This document shows positions 1 through 5,859 of a stretch of DNA of 9,764 nucleotides, in pieces; within the stretch, counting starts at the first letter, position 1; each line of letters begins with the position of its first letter. Position numbers and translations under genes: made by a program. The DNA lies in contig JALSHK010000446.1 in NCBI GenBank assembly GCA_026982275.1, positions 1-9,764 on the forward strand, written 5' to 3'. A model generated the notes under the pieces. The model was not told where the DNA came from and did not search any database. It saw only the letters and a list, made by a program, of their open reading frames with translations. The DNA comes from Paracoccaceae bacterium. Its GTDB lineage: Bacteria > Pseudomonadota > Alphaproteobacteria > Rhodobacterales > Rhodobacteraceae.

Positions 1-501
1 CAGATGGACCTTTTGGTCTTTGGTATTGTGGCCGCGATTGCCGGGGCGCTGGGGGCATGGATCGGCGGCTGGGTCGATGGCAAAAAAGGCCCGATGCCGG
101 TGGTTGTATTCAGTATTATTGCCCTGGTTCTGGTCACGGTCGGGGTGTTGACCATCACCAAAGACACGGTATTTTTGGTATATGTGGGCGAAGGGTCCAG
201 CCTTCCGACCATTGCGTTTATCATCTGTGGCGCGGTTATTGGCGCGGCGGGCGGCTCTATGCAGGCCTCGTCCCGCACCTTGGTGGTGGAGTTTGTCGAT
301 GGTAAATTGCCTATGACAGAGGCCTTTGGCATCTATGCCATGGCGGGCAAGGCCACGGCTTTTGTCGGCCCGGCGCTGGTGGCGCTGGTGACGGATATTT
401 CCGATAGCCAGCGTATTGGCTTAACGCCGGTTATCCTGATTCTGATCGCCGGTCTCTGGTTGTTGCTGGCGGCAAAAAAGAGCGCGGCCAAAAACACATG
501 A
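1..501 (+). CDS. UMF1-type MFS transporter, C-terminal part (5' truncated by window)
   Basis: The open frame runs in from the window edge. The codon before the first ATG is in frame and not a stop, so that ATG is internal. About 166 residues are visible, consistent with the last third of a roughly 430-residue major facilitator. Hydrophobic segments lie near residues 4-22, 32-52, 68-85, 108-128 and 140-157 of the visible part. The stretch with ICGAVIGAAGGSMQASSRTL followed by MTEAFGIYAMAGKATAF is typical of the UMF1 (Atg22-like) MFS branch found in alphaproteobacteria. The substrate is unknown; an inner-membrane role is inferred from family. The stop overlaps the mepA start (ATGA), suggesting one transcript and coupled translation. 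The family call is from memory of conserved motifs, so the subfamily is less certain than the MFS assignment. Confidence 0.82.
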   Translation, partial: QMDLLVFGIVAAIAGALGAWIGGWVDGKKGPMPVVVFSIIALVLVTVGVLTITKDTVFLVYVGEGSSLPTIAFIICGAVIGAAGGSMQASSRTLVVEFVDGKLPMTEAFGIYAMAGKATAFVGPALVALVTDISDSQRIGLTPVILILIAGLWLLLAAKKSAAKNT

Positions 502-1343
502 AGTGGCTGGGCCTGATCGCTGCTCTGGGTCTGGTGGGTCCGGCTTATGCCGATCCTCCTGCCAAGGCGTTATTCAGCGCGGCCAGTGGCCCGTCGGCGC
601 AGCGCGCGGCCCCGATCGGCTCATATGCGCGCGGGTGCCTGGCGGGGGCGGTGCAATTGCCGGAATCCGGCGCTACATGGCAGGCGATGCGGCTATCGCG
701 CAATCGGCATTTTGGAGATCCGAGCCTTGTGGCCTTTATCGAGAGGTTGGGGCAATCGGCCACAAAAATCGGCTGGAACGGGATTTATGTCGGCGATATG
801 AGCCAGCCGCGCGGCGGCCCGATGAATGGCGGGCATAAAAGCCACCAGATCGGGCTGGATGTGGATATCTGGCTATTGCCGCCCGAAAGCCTTGATCTGA
901 GCGCGCGGCAGCGGGAGAATATCTCTTCGCTCAATCTGCGCGCGCGGGATCAGCGCTCGGTGAATGGAAACTGGACGCCCGAGCATCTGGCGCTGCTGCG
1001 CGCGGCGGCAGAGGATCCGGCAGTGGCGCGGATATTTGTGGCGGGGGCGATCAAGATGCAGCTCTGTGCGGATGCGTCAGGCGATCGACGGTGGCTACGC
1101 AAAATCCGTCCATGGTGGGGCCATAACACCCATTTCCATGTGCGGCTGAATTGCCCGCCCGGGGCGCAAAATTGCGAAGAACAGGCCGCCATTCCCGCCG
1201 GTGATGGCTGCGAGGCCGCCCAATGGTGGGTGACCGATGCGCTTGATCCGCAGCCGGCACCCTCCGCCCCCGCCGCGCCGCGCCCGGACTTGCTATTGGC
1301 CGATTTGCCAGCACAATGCGCTGCGGTGCTGGAGGCGAGATGA
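498..1343 (+). CDS. mepA: Penicillin-insensitive murein endopeptidase MepA (M74)
   Basis: Periplasmic zinc peptidase that cuts D-Ala-meso-DAP cross-links in peptidoglycan. A signal peptide covers about residues 1-18 (cut after AYA). The metal motif GGHKSHQIGLDVD lies at 111-123, giving His113, His116 and Asp123; the second motif, GHNTHFHVRLNCP, supplies His214. These four sit at a constant offset of +3 from the E. coli MepA ligands as I recall them. Six cysteines (47, 190, 219, 226, 238, 274) fit the three disulfides of E. coli MepA. The 281-residue length is normal for the family, and a Pro/Ala-rich stretch near 251-263 is probably flexible. The start is set by the ATGA overlap with the transporter; there is no strong Shine-Dalgarno, so coupling is likely. 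The ATGA overlap with the next gene continues the operon. Confidence 0.95.
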   Translation: MKWLGLIAALGLVGPAYADPPAKALFSAASGPSAQRAAPIGSYARGCLAGAVQLPESGATWQAMRLSRNRHFGDPSLVAFIERLGQSATKIGWNGIYVGDMSQPRGGPMNGGHKSHQIGLDVDIWLLPPESLDLSARQRENISSLNLRARDQRSVNGNWTPEHLALLRAAAEDPAVARIFVAGAIKMQLCADASGDRRWLRKIRPWWGHNTHFHVRLNCPPGAQNCEEQAAIPAGDGCEAAQWWVTDALDPQPAPSAPAAPRPDLLLADLPAQCAAVLEAR

Positions 1344-2221
1344 AGCGTATTTTTCTGGCCGCGAGCCTGTGGATATCGCCGGTGATCGCCGAAGAGGGTA
1401 TGCGCTTTGAGGCCGAGATCCTGCTGGAAATGGACGACGAGGCCTTTGGCGGGTTCTCCTCGATCGAGGTTTCGGCTGATGGGGGAAGCCTGATTGCCAC
1501 ATCGGACCGGGGCAATTGGCTGCAAGCCCAGATCCGGCGAGAGAATGGCCGGATGCTGGGGCTGGAAGCGAAAGTGCTTTCGCCGATACTGGATTCAACC
1601 GGTGTGCCGTTGAGCGGATTTAATACGGATGCCGAAGGGCTGGCCATCGCTCCGGATGGTTCGCTCTACGTATCCTTTGAGAGCAATCATCGGGTGATGG
1701 TGCAGGAAAGCCTCGATGCGATACCCGGATTTGTGCCCAAACATCCGGATTTCCCCAAGCTGCAAAACAATTCCGGCCTTGAAGCACTGGCGGTTGATGA
1801 AAACGGCATGCTGATTGCCATCCCCGAGCGCTCGGGGGGGCTTGACCGGCCCTTCACGGTGTATCGCTATATCGACGGGCGCTGGAATACCGATTGGTCG
1901 ATCCCGCGCGAGGGCGAATATCTGGTGACGGGGGCGGATGTGTTTGAAGGCTGGCTTTATGTGCTGGAGCGGGATCTGGAGGGGCTGTTTGGCTTTACCA
2001 GCCGTATTCGTCGCTTCGAAATGGCCAGCGGGCTTCAGACCGCACAAACCTTGCTGACCACCCGCGCGGGGCGGTTTGATAATCTGGAAGGGATCGCGAT
2101 CTGGAAAACACCCGGGAACGAGCTGCGGGCGATCATGATATCGGATGACAATTTCAGGTTTTTCCAACGCAGCGAGCTGGTTGAATTCTCGCTGCACCCG
2201 TGGCCACAACCCTCGGATTAA
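1340..2221 (+). CDS. Exported esterase-like / phytase-like beta-propeller protein
   Basis: Predicted secreted protein of the 'esterase-like activity of phytase' type (Phytase-like domain); the substrate is unknown. The start at 1340 is preferred over the upstream in-frame ATG at 1316. It has GGAGG five bases upstream (1331-1335), forms an ATGA overlap with mepA, and opens directly into a signal peptide (MKRIFLAASLWISPVIA, residues 1-17). The mature part has recurring short motifs typical of propeller blades: SSIEVS near 40, DAEGLAI at 98-104, LEALAV near 147-152 and NLEGIAI at 248-254. No classical phytase RHGxRxP motif is seen, so phosphatase activity should not be assumed. The 293-residue length is usual for this group. 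It converges on soxR with a 20-base gap and no obvious intrinsic terminator between them. Confidence 0.8.
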   Translation: MKRIFLAASLWISPVIAEEGMRFEAEILLEMDDEAFGGFSSIEVSADGGSLIATSDRGNWLQAQIRRENGRMLGLEAKVLSPILDSTGVPLSGFNTDAEGLAIAPDGSLYVSFESNHRVMVQESLDAIPGFVPKHPDFPKLQNNSGLEALAVDENGMLIAIPERSGGLDRPFTVYRYIDGRWNTDWSIPREGEYLVTGADVFEGWLYVLERDLEGLFGFTSRIRRFEMASGLQTAQTLLTTRAGRFDNLEGIAIWKTPGNELRAIMISDDNFRFFQRSELVEFSLHPWPQPSD

Positions 2222-2241
2222 TGCCTGAAGGCGGGCCGGCG

Positions 2242-2601
2242 CTAGGCGGATTTATTGATGGCTTGCGGCTCGATCGAGCAAAACATCTGATGCAAAAGCT
2301 CGATCATTCTGGTGGCTTTCGGGTCTCCCAGCGAATAGTAAATCACCTTGCCGTCGCGCCGCGAATTCACCAGCCCTTCGAGCCGCAGCCTCGCCAGCTG
2401 CTGGCTAACGGCAGCTTGCCGCGAGGAAAGCAGGTTTTCCAGTTCGGTCACGGATTTTTCCCCCGAAACCAGATGGCACAGGATCATAAGCCTCCCCTCG
2501 TGGGCGAGCGCCTTCATGAAATCTGTGGCTGAACTTGCACTTTGAATTACGTTCGCAATCGCGTCCCGGGACACGGTGTCGGTTTCTACCGGCGTAGTCA
2601 T
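2242..2601 (-). CDS. soxR: SoxR, ArsR-family persulfide-responsive repressor of sox genes
   Basis: 119-residue winged-helix repressor of the ArsR/SmtB family. The DNA-recognition region, ENLLSSRQAAVSQQLARLRL, spans about 55-74 and is followed by the wing (RRDGKVIYYSL, 81-91). Counted from the chosen start, cysteines lie at 42 (ILCHLV) and 108 (QMFCSI). These are the positions of the redox pair in the BigR/SqrR/SoxR persulfide sensors, where sulfane sulfur links the two thiols and releases DNA. The frame is open up to 2661, but the ATG at 2601 is chosen: it has AAGGAAG just upstream and overlaps the soxS stop (ATGA). In Paracoccus, SoxR represses sox genes from the soxS-soxV and soxW-soxX regions; both are present here with shared sequence. 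The operon order is soxS then soxR, so SoxR likely limits its own synthesis. Confidence 0.94.
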   Translation of the reverse strand: MTTPVETDTVSRDAIANVIQSASSATDFMKALAHEGRLMILCHLVSGEKSVTELENLLSSRQAAVSQQLARLRLEGLVNSRRDGKVIYYSLGDPKATRMIELLHQMFCSIEPQAINKSA

Positions 2602-2987
2602 GAGCTTCCTTCCGTATTCTGCTCTGGCAATTTGCTTAACATACGTCCGAGCAAACCCCAAAAGAAATCTTGCCCGGGATAGCCCAGTAAGCGGTCAACT
2701 TCCTGTCCGTCATTGATCAATACAAATGTCGGGGTGTAAATCGGGTCCGATACGATGGTAATCCCCTCGGGCAGAGGCGCATAAATATCCAGCCGCATCA
2801 GCGGCGCGCGTTTACCCTCTTCCGTTTTGGAGTAGATCGGGCCGATCTCTTCGCGCCATTGTTCGCAATAGGGGCAGCCCTCTTCCTCAAACATGATAAG
2901 TATAGTTTCGGCGTTTACCGGCAGCAAAAGGGTCAAAGAAAGCACAAACCCCTGAATAGCTTTAACCGCACAAGTATAGATTTTCAT
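2598..2987 (-). CDS. soxS: SoxS, periplasmic thioredoxin-fold protein
   Basis: 129-residue exported thioredoxin-like protein. An N-terminal hydrophobic signal spans about 1-26 (ending LLLPVNA), followed by a strand and the redox motif EEGCPYCEQW with Cys38 and Cys41. A cis-proline typical of the fold is at Pro86 (IYTPTFVL). Known role in Paracoccus: SoxS reduces or reactivates the SoxY cysteine of SoxYZ and is needed for full expression and activity of the Sox system. Electrons would come from SoxV. The start at 2987 is supported by AAAGGG about six bases upstream and by the immediate signal sequence. It is divergent from soxV with a 76-base shared regulatory region, and its stop overlaps the soxR start. 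A generic thioredoxin is the alternative, but the position between soxR and soxV makes SoxS very likely. Confidence 0.92.
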   Translation of the reverse strand: MKIYTCAVKAIQGFVLSLTLLLPVNAETILIMFEEEGCPYCEQWREEIGPIYSKTEEGKRAPLMRLDIYAPLPEGITIVSDPIYTPTFVLINDGQEVDRLLGYPGQDFFWGLLGRMLSKLPEQNTEGSS

Positions 2988-2996
2988 TTTCGGCCC

Positions 2997-3024
2997 TTTA
3001 CATATTAAAGTATGTCAATATGAT
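2997..3024 (+). promoter_or_regulatory. Predicted soxV(W) sigma-70-type promoter
   Basis: A good housekeeping-type promoter reads toward soxV: -35 TTTACA at 2997-3002 (one mismatch to TTGACA), a 16-base spacer, and -10 TATGAT at 3019-3024 (one mismatch to TATAAT). This puts the start of transcription near 3031, about 33 bases before the soxV ATG. The spacer and -10 are covered by inverted repeats, the arrangement expected if SoxR blocks RNA polymerase. I did not find an equally clear promoter for soxS on the other strand. The prediction is from sequence only. Confidence 0.6.
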
Positions 3025-3036
3025 TCCCATAGAATC
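3000..3036. promoter_or_regulatory. Candidate SoxR operator region between soxS and soxV
   Basis: Three inverted repeats are packed here: ACATA-N6-TATGT (3000-3015), CATATT-N10-AATATG (3001-3022) and GATTC-N5-GAATC (3022-3036). The last has the same ATTC/GAAT half-sites reported for the persulfide sensor SqrR, but with a shorter spacer (5 rather than 8). Together they cover the spacer, the -10 and the start region of the predicted soxV promoter. The 9-mer TTAAAGTAT at 3005-3013 recurs at the end of soxW. SoxR binding in this intergenic region is known for Paracoccus pantotrophus; which repeat is the true operator here is inference. Confidence 0.55.
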
Positions 3037-3063
3037 GACTAATTTGCAAGACAGGGTTTTTTT

Positions 3064-3807
3064 ATGGGATTTGACTTAAGTTATCTGACTGCTGTAACCG
3101 CCGGATTACTTTCCTTCCTGTCACCCTGTATTTTACCCATCGTTCCGTTTTACTTAAGCTATATGGCCGGTCTTTCAATGCAGGAATTGACCGAAGATAA
3201 CCAGATAGCGCGCGGGGCCAAGCTGCGACTGGTGCTTTCATCGGTATTTTTCGCCCTCGGAGTGATCACGATTTTTGTGCTTTTGGGCCTGGGAGCCACC
3301 GCGATGGGCCGCGGGCTGGGGCAATATAAAGAAGAGCTGGGCTATGTGGCGGCGCTGATACTCACGGTATTCGGGCTGCATTTTCTGGGTCTTATCCGCA
3401 TACCGTTCCTGTATCGGGAGGCCAAAATAGATTCTTCCTCGATCAAGCCGGCCTCCTATGTCGGCTCTTATCTTATCGGGCTGGCCTTCGGCTTTGGCTG
3501 GACGCCTTGCGTCGGGCCGGCGCTTTCGCTGATTTTATTTATCGCGGCGGATCAGGACAGCCTGATGCAGGGGGCAAGCCTGTTGTTTGTCTATGGCGCC
3601 GCCATGACCTTCCCTTTCATTCTGGTGGCAATGTTTTCCGGCCCGTTTCTCAAATTCATCAAGCGGCACCGCGGAATAATGGGGCATGTGGAAAAGGTCA
3701 TGGGCGGCTTTTTGATTCTGTTTGCCCTGCTTATCGTCACGGGGCGGGTATCGGCCATTGCCCAATGGATGATCGATACCTTCCCCGTATTTACCACTTT
3801 TGGCTAG
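3064..3807 (+). CDS. soxV: SoxV, CcdA-family membrane electron carrier
   Basis: 247-residue inner-membrane protein of the CcdA/DsbD-core family. It moves reducing power from cytoplasmic thioredoxin to periplasmic thioredoxin-like partners. About six hydrophobic segments lie near residues 8-34, 57-80, 92-112, 132-160, 171-195 and 213-232. The two conserved redox cysteines are visible: Cys22 in LLSFLSPCILPIVPFYLSYM (15-34) and Cys149 in FGWTPCVGPALS, the SPC/TPC signatures of the family. In Paracoccus, SoxV is required for Sox activity in vivo and serves SoxW and SoxS. The ATG at 3064 has AGGG about seven bases upstream and follows a run of T. It is divergent from soxS and 14 bases upstream of soxW, clearly one operon. 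Placement between soxRS and soxW distinguishes it from a general cytochrome-biogenesis CcdA. Confidence 0.95.
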   Translation: MGFDLSYLTAVTAGLLSFLSPCILPIVPFYLSYMAGLSMQELTEDNQIARGAKLRLVLSSVFFALGVITIFVLLGLGATAMGRGLGQYKEELGYVAALILTVFGLHFLGLIRIPFLYREAKIDSSSIKPASYVGSYLIGLAFGFGWTPCVGPALSLILFIAADQDSLMQGASLLFVYGAAMTFPFILVAMFSGPFLKFIKRHRGIMGHVEKVMGGFLILFALLIVTGRVSAIAQWMIDTFPVFTTFG

Positions 3808-3821
3808 CAAAGGATTAAATC

Positions 3822-4403
3822 ATGTTTGGAAAATTTATACTTGCACTTGCGATCATCGCGGCACCGCTTGCCGGCGCGGCGCAAGAGGTTTACGAGGTGG
3901 AAATGGGCGATGACGGGCTGCATAAGCCCACATGGCTGCGCGAAACCTTTCTGGATATGCGCGAGGATCTGGCCGAGGCCAATTCTCTGGGCCTGAGGCT
4001 GGCGCTGATTGTGGAGCAGCGCGGCTGTATTTATTGTAAAAAGATGCATACCGAAATTTATCCGATTCCCGAAATAGACACGGTGATTCGCGAGAATTAT
4101 TTCTTTGTGCAGATCAATATGTTTGGCGATCTGGAGATCACCGATTTTGACGGCGAGGTGCTGCCCGAGCGCGACATGGTGAAAAAATGGGGGGTGTTCT
4201 TTACGCCAACCATTCTTTTCATGCCCGAGGAGGTATCCGAAAGCGACTCGGCGGGGGATGTGGCTGTCGCGAAAATGCCCGGGGCTTTTGGCAAGTTTAT
4301 GACTTTGAATATGTTTAACTGGGTGTTGCTTCGCGGCTATGACAGCGAGGAGCATTTCCAGAAATATCACGCCAGAATGCTTCAGACGCAGTTGAATCGT
4401 TAA
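3822..4403 (+). CDS. soxW: SoxW, periplasmic thioredoxin-like protein
   Basis: 193-residue exported thioredoxin-fold protein. The signal peptide covers about 1-20 (ending AGAA), the redox motif QRGCIYCKKM has Cys69 and Cys72, and the cis-proline is Pro129 (FFTPTILF). The helix-rich tail (about 150-193) and the insertion at roughly 97-125 fit SoxW rather than a minimal thioredoxin. SoxW is reduced by SoxV in Paracoccus but, unlike SoxS, is reported as largely dispensable for thiosulfate oxidation; its precise client is not settled. The ribosome site AAAGGA (3809-3814) lies seven bases before the ATG. The stop codon falls inside a 9-base element shared with the soxS-soxV regulatory region, so the soxX regulatory region begins at the end of this gene. 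Confidence 0.92.
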   Translation: MFGKFILALAIIAAPLAGAAQEVYEVEMGDDGLHKPTWLRETFLDMREDLAEANSLGLRLALIVEQRGCIYCKKMHTEIYPIPEIDTVIRENYFFVQINMFGDLEITDFDGEVLPERDMVKKWGVFFTPTILFMPEEVSESDSAGDVAVAKMPGAFGKFMTLNMFNWVLLRGYDSEEHFQKYHARMLQTQLNR

Positions 4404-4420
4404 AGTATACAAATGGATAC
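4392..4420 (+). promoter_or_regulatory. Candidate SoxR-controlled promoter/operator upstream of soxX
   Basis: The 9-mer TTAAAGTAT at 4400-4408 repeats the one at 3005-3013. In both places it starts exactly two bases after a -35-like hexamer (TTGAAT at 4392-4397 here, TTTACA at 2997-3002 there). The downstream parts also resemble each other loosely (CAAATGGAT versus CAATATGAT). A dyad GTAT-N8-ATAC (4405-4420) overlaps it. The -10 is poorer than at soxV (GATACG at 4416-4421 is the best I see). In Paracoccus, SoxR also binds upstream of soxX, so this is the natural second operator; the exact start site is uncertain. Confidence 0.45.
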
Positions 4421-4573
4421 GAAATAAAATTTCAGGAAACCATGCGACAATTCATATTTGTGATTGAACTATTGAAAGAAGCTAGTAAGGTAATGTCACA
4501 ATGTGTAACGCGTAAAATAATGCCAAAAATGGCAAGATCGCGTTGAATAACTAAATATCTGGGAGAGTAATAC
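4404..4573 (+). promoter_or_regulatory. soxX leader region, AT-rich, with palindrome
   Basis: 170 bases without a gene, clearly more AT-rich than the flanking coding sequence. Beyond the 9-mer element at its start, it holds a perfect dyad TGCCA-AAAA-TGGCA at 4521-4534. Just upstream is a -10-like TAAAAT (4513-4518) with no convincing -35. There is also a pair of ATTGAA direct repeats (4463-4468 and 4471-4476). The ribosome site GGGAGAG (4561-4567) sits six bases before the soxX ATG. The region could hold a second soxX promoter or another regulator's site; no known binding motif is recognised. Confidence 0.4.
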
Positions 4574-5032
4574 ATGATAAACAAGAAGCTTCTCGCCATT
4601 TGTGCTTCGGTTGCGAGCTTCGCAACTGTCGCTACGGGCCAGGTAGCGCCTGGCGATGTTGTGTTTGGCGAGTACGGGGCTGTTGAAGCTTCGCTCACCG
4701 GTGTCGCCGGTGATCCGGCAAATGGTGCTGCGGTTTTCAAAAATCGCAAGAAAGGCAATTGTCTTGCCTGCCATCAGAATAGTGACATGCTGGATCAGCT
4801 TTTCCACGGAGAAGTCGGTCCGTCTCTGGACGGGGCGGGTGATCGCTGGTCAGAGGCGGAGCTGCGCGGCATTCTGGTAAACGCGAAAAACACATTTGAT
4901 GGCACCATGATGCCCGCTTTCTATGTGGATAGCGGATATACGCGCATACTTCCGAAGTTTGAGGGGCAAACAAACCTCACGGCGCAGGAAGTCGAAGATG
5001 TGCTGGCCTATGTGCAAACCCTTAGCGAGTAA
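4574..5032 (+). CDS. soxX: SoxX, monoheme c-type cytochrome subunit of SoxAX
   Basis: 152-residue periplasmic cytochrome c, partner of SoxA. SoxAX oxidatively couples thiosulfate to the SoxY cysteine and passes the electrons to a soluble cytochrome c. The signal peptide covers about 1-22 (ending VATG). The single heme site is GNCLACHQ, with Cys63, Cys66 and axial His67; the distal ligand is probably Met113 in GTMMPAFYV, a conserved SoxX position. The C-terminal helix LTAQEVEDVLAYVQTL is typical of class I cytochromes. A single heme here plus two in SoxA gives the triheme SoxAX type of Paracoccus and Rhodovulum. GGGAGAG precedes the ATG. It is the first gene of the soxXYZAB run, with 37 bases to soxY. 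Confidence 0.96.
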   Translation: MINKKLLAICASVASFATVATGQVAPGDVVFGEYGAVEASLTGVAGDPANGAAVFKNRKKGNCLACHQNSDMLDQLFHGEVGPSLDGAGDRWSEAELRGILVNAKNTFDGTMMPAFYVDSGYTRILPKFEGQTNLTAQEVEDVLAYVQTLSE

Positions 5033-5069
5033 TCCGGTGCCACGGATGCTCAAGAATCAGGAGAATAAT

Positions 5070-5489
5070 ATGAGTTTTACAAGACGCGACACCCTCGTTA
5101 TGGGTGCCGGTGCAGCCGCAGCCGCTATGCTGCCAATGCCAGGCCTGGCTGGTGCATGGGAAGATGCTATTGCCGCTTTTGCCGATGGTGGCGAAATCAC
5201 AGATGGCGGTGTTGAATTTACCGCCCCCGAGATTGCCGAAAACGGCAATACCGTGCCTATTTCGGTTTCTGCGCCGGGCGCTGTGGCCATTGCGGTTTTT
5301 GCCGCCGGCAACCCGAACCCTGAAGTGGTGGAGTTCGAATTCGGGCCGCTTGCCGGCTCCCAGAGCGGCTCTACGCGCTGTCGTCTTGCTGCAACGCAAG
5401 ATCTCTATGCGCTGGCAAAAATGCCCGACGGTAGTGTTCGTCAGGCAATCGCCACCGTGAAAGTAACTATCGGCGGCTGCGGCGGCTGA
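5070..5489 (+). CDS. soxY: SoxY, sulfur-carrier subunit with C-terminal GGCGG arm
   Basis: 139-residue Sox substrate carrier. All Sox intermediates are bound to the thiol of the penultimate motif GGCGG, here Cys137 at the very C terminus. A twin-arginine signal (SFTRRDTLVMG, 2-12, then an Ala-rich hydrophobic stretch ending near GLAGA) exports it folded together with SoxZ. The ATG at 5070 is chosen over the longer open frame starting at 4923: it has AGGAGA seven bases upstream and starts right at the Tat signal, whereas the longer form would run inside soxX. Odd point: a second cysteine, Cys104, in STRCRLAATQ (codon TGT), in the core Ig-like domain. SoxY proteins of the Paracoccus type are described as having a single cysteine. 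The soxZ start follows 19 bases downstream. Confidence 0.96.
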   Translation: MSFTRRDTLVMGAGAAAAAMLPMPGLAGAWEDAIAAFADGGEITDGGVEFTAPEIAENGNTVPISVSAPGAVAIAVFAAGNPNPEVVEFEFGPLAGSQSGSTRCRLAATQDLYALAKMPDGSVRQAIATVKVTIGGCGG

Positions 5490-5508
5490 GCCAGAGAGGA
5501 AAAGAACC

Positions 5509-5838
5509 ATGGCAGAAGATTCAAAACCCCGCGTTCGCGTCCCCCGCTCGGCAACAGCTGGCGAGGCATTCGAAATCAAAACCCTGATTTCGCACAAAAT
5601 GGAATCCGGTCAGCGCAAAGACAGCGACGGCAATACAATTCCACGCTCGATCATCAATCATTTCTCCTGTGATTTCAACGGTGAGAATGTGATTCAGGTG
5701 GTTTTGCACGGCGCGATCTCGACCAATCCCTATTTCCAGTTTGAAGCTGTGATTCAGGAGTCGGGCACATTCACCTTCACATGGAATGATGACAGTGGTT
5801 CGGTCTATACCGACTCCAAAGACATCACCGTGGGATAA
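5509..5838 (+). CDS. soxZ: SoxZ, partner of SoxY
   Basis: 109-residue Ig-like beta-sandwich protein forming the SoxYZ carrier complex. It has no signal peptide, as expected, because it is carried through the Tat pathway bound to SoxY. Recognisable SoxZ features are the N-terminal PRVRVPRSATAGEAFEIKTL, the central IPRSIINHFSCDFNGENV, and the C-terminal PYFQFEAVIQESGTFTFTW (75-93) leading into DDSGSVYTDSKDITV. The single Cys54 in FSCDFNG is a usual position in the family. AGAGAGGA lies about eight bases before the ATG. It sits between soxY and soxA with short gaps (19 and 21 bases) in a single operon. Confidence 0.96.
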   Translation: MAEDSKPRVRVPRSATAGEAFEIKTLISHKMESGQRKDSDGNTIPRSIINHFSCDFNGENVIQVVLHGAISTNPYFQFEAVIQESGTFTFTWNDDSGSVYTDSKDITVG

Positions 5839-5859
5839 GCAAAAGGGGAGGTATATATA

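Noticed and set aside
950..1647. Overlapping minus-strand open frames across the mepA/phytase-like junction
   Set aside because: Two different frames are open together on the same strand, both opposite well-supported genes; no motifs.
2602..2661. Longer soxR reading frame starting at 2661
   Set aside because: Would overlap soxS by 60 bases; the ATG at 2601 has a good ribosome site, an ATGA overlap and the family cysteine numbering.
4595..4603. Possible lipobox (LAIC) in the SoxX signal peptide
   Set aside because: Residue before Cys is Ile, not Gly/Ala/Ser, and a normal cleavage site after VATG fits better.
4923..5069. Longer soxY reading frame starting inside soxX
   Set aside because: The Tat signal begins at 5070 with AGGAGA upstream; the extension is out-of-frame soxX sequence.
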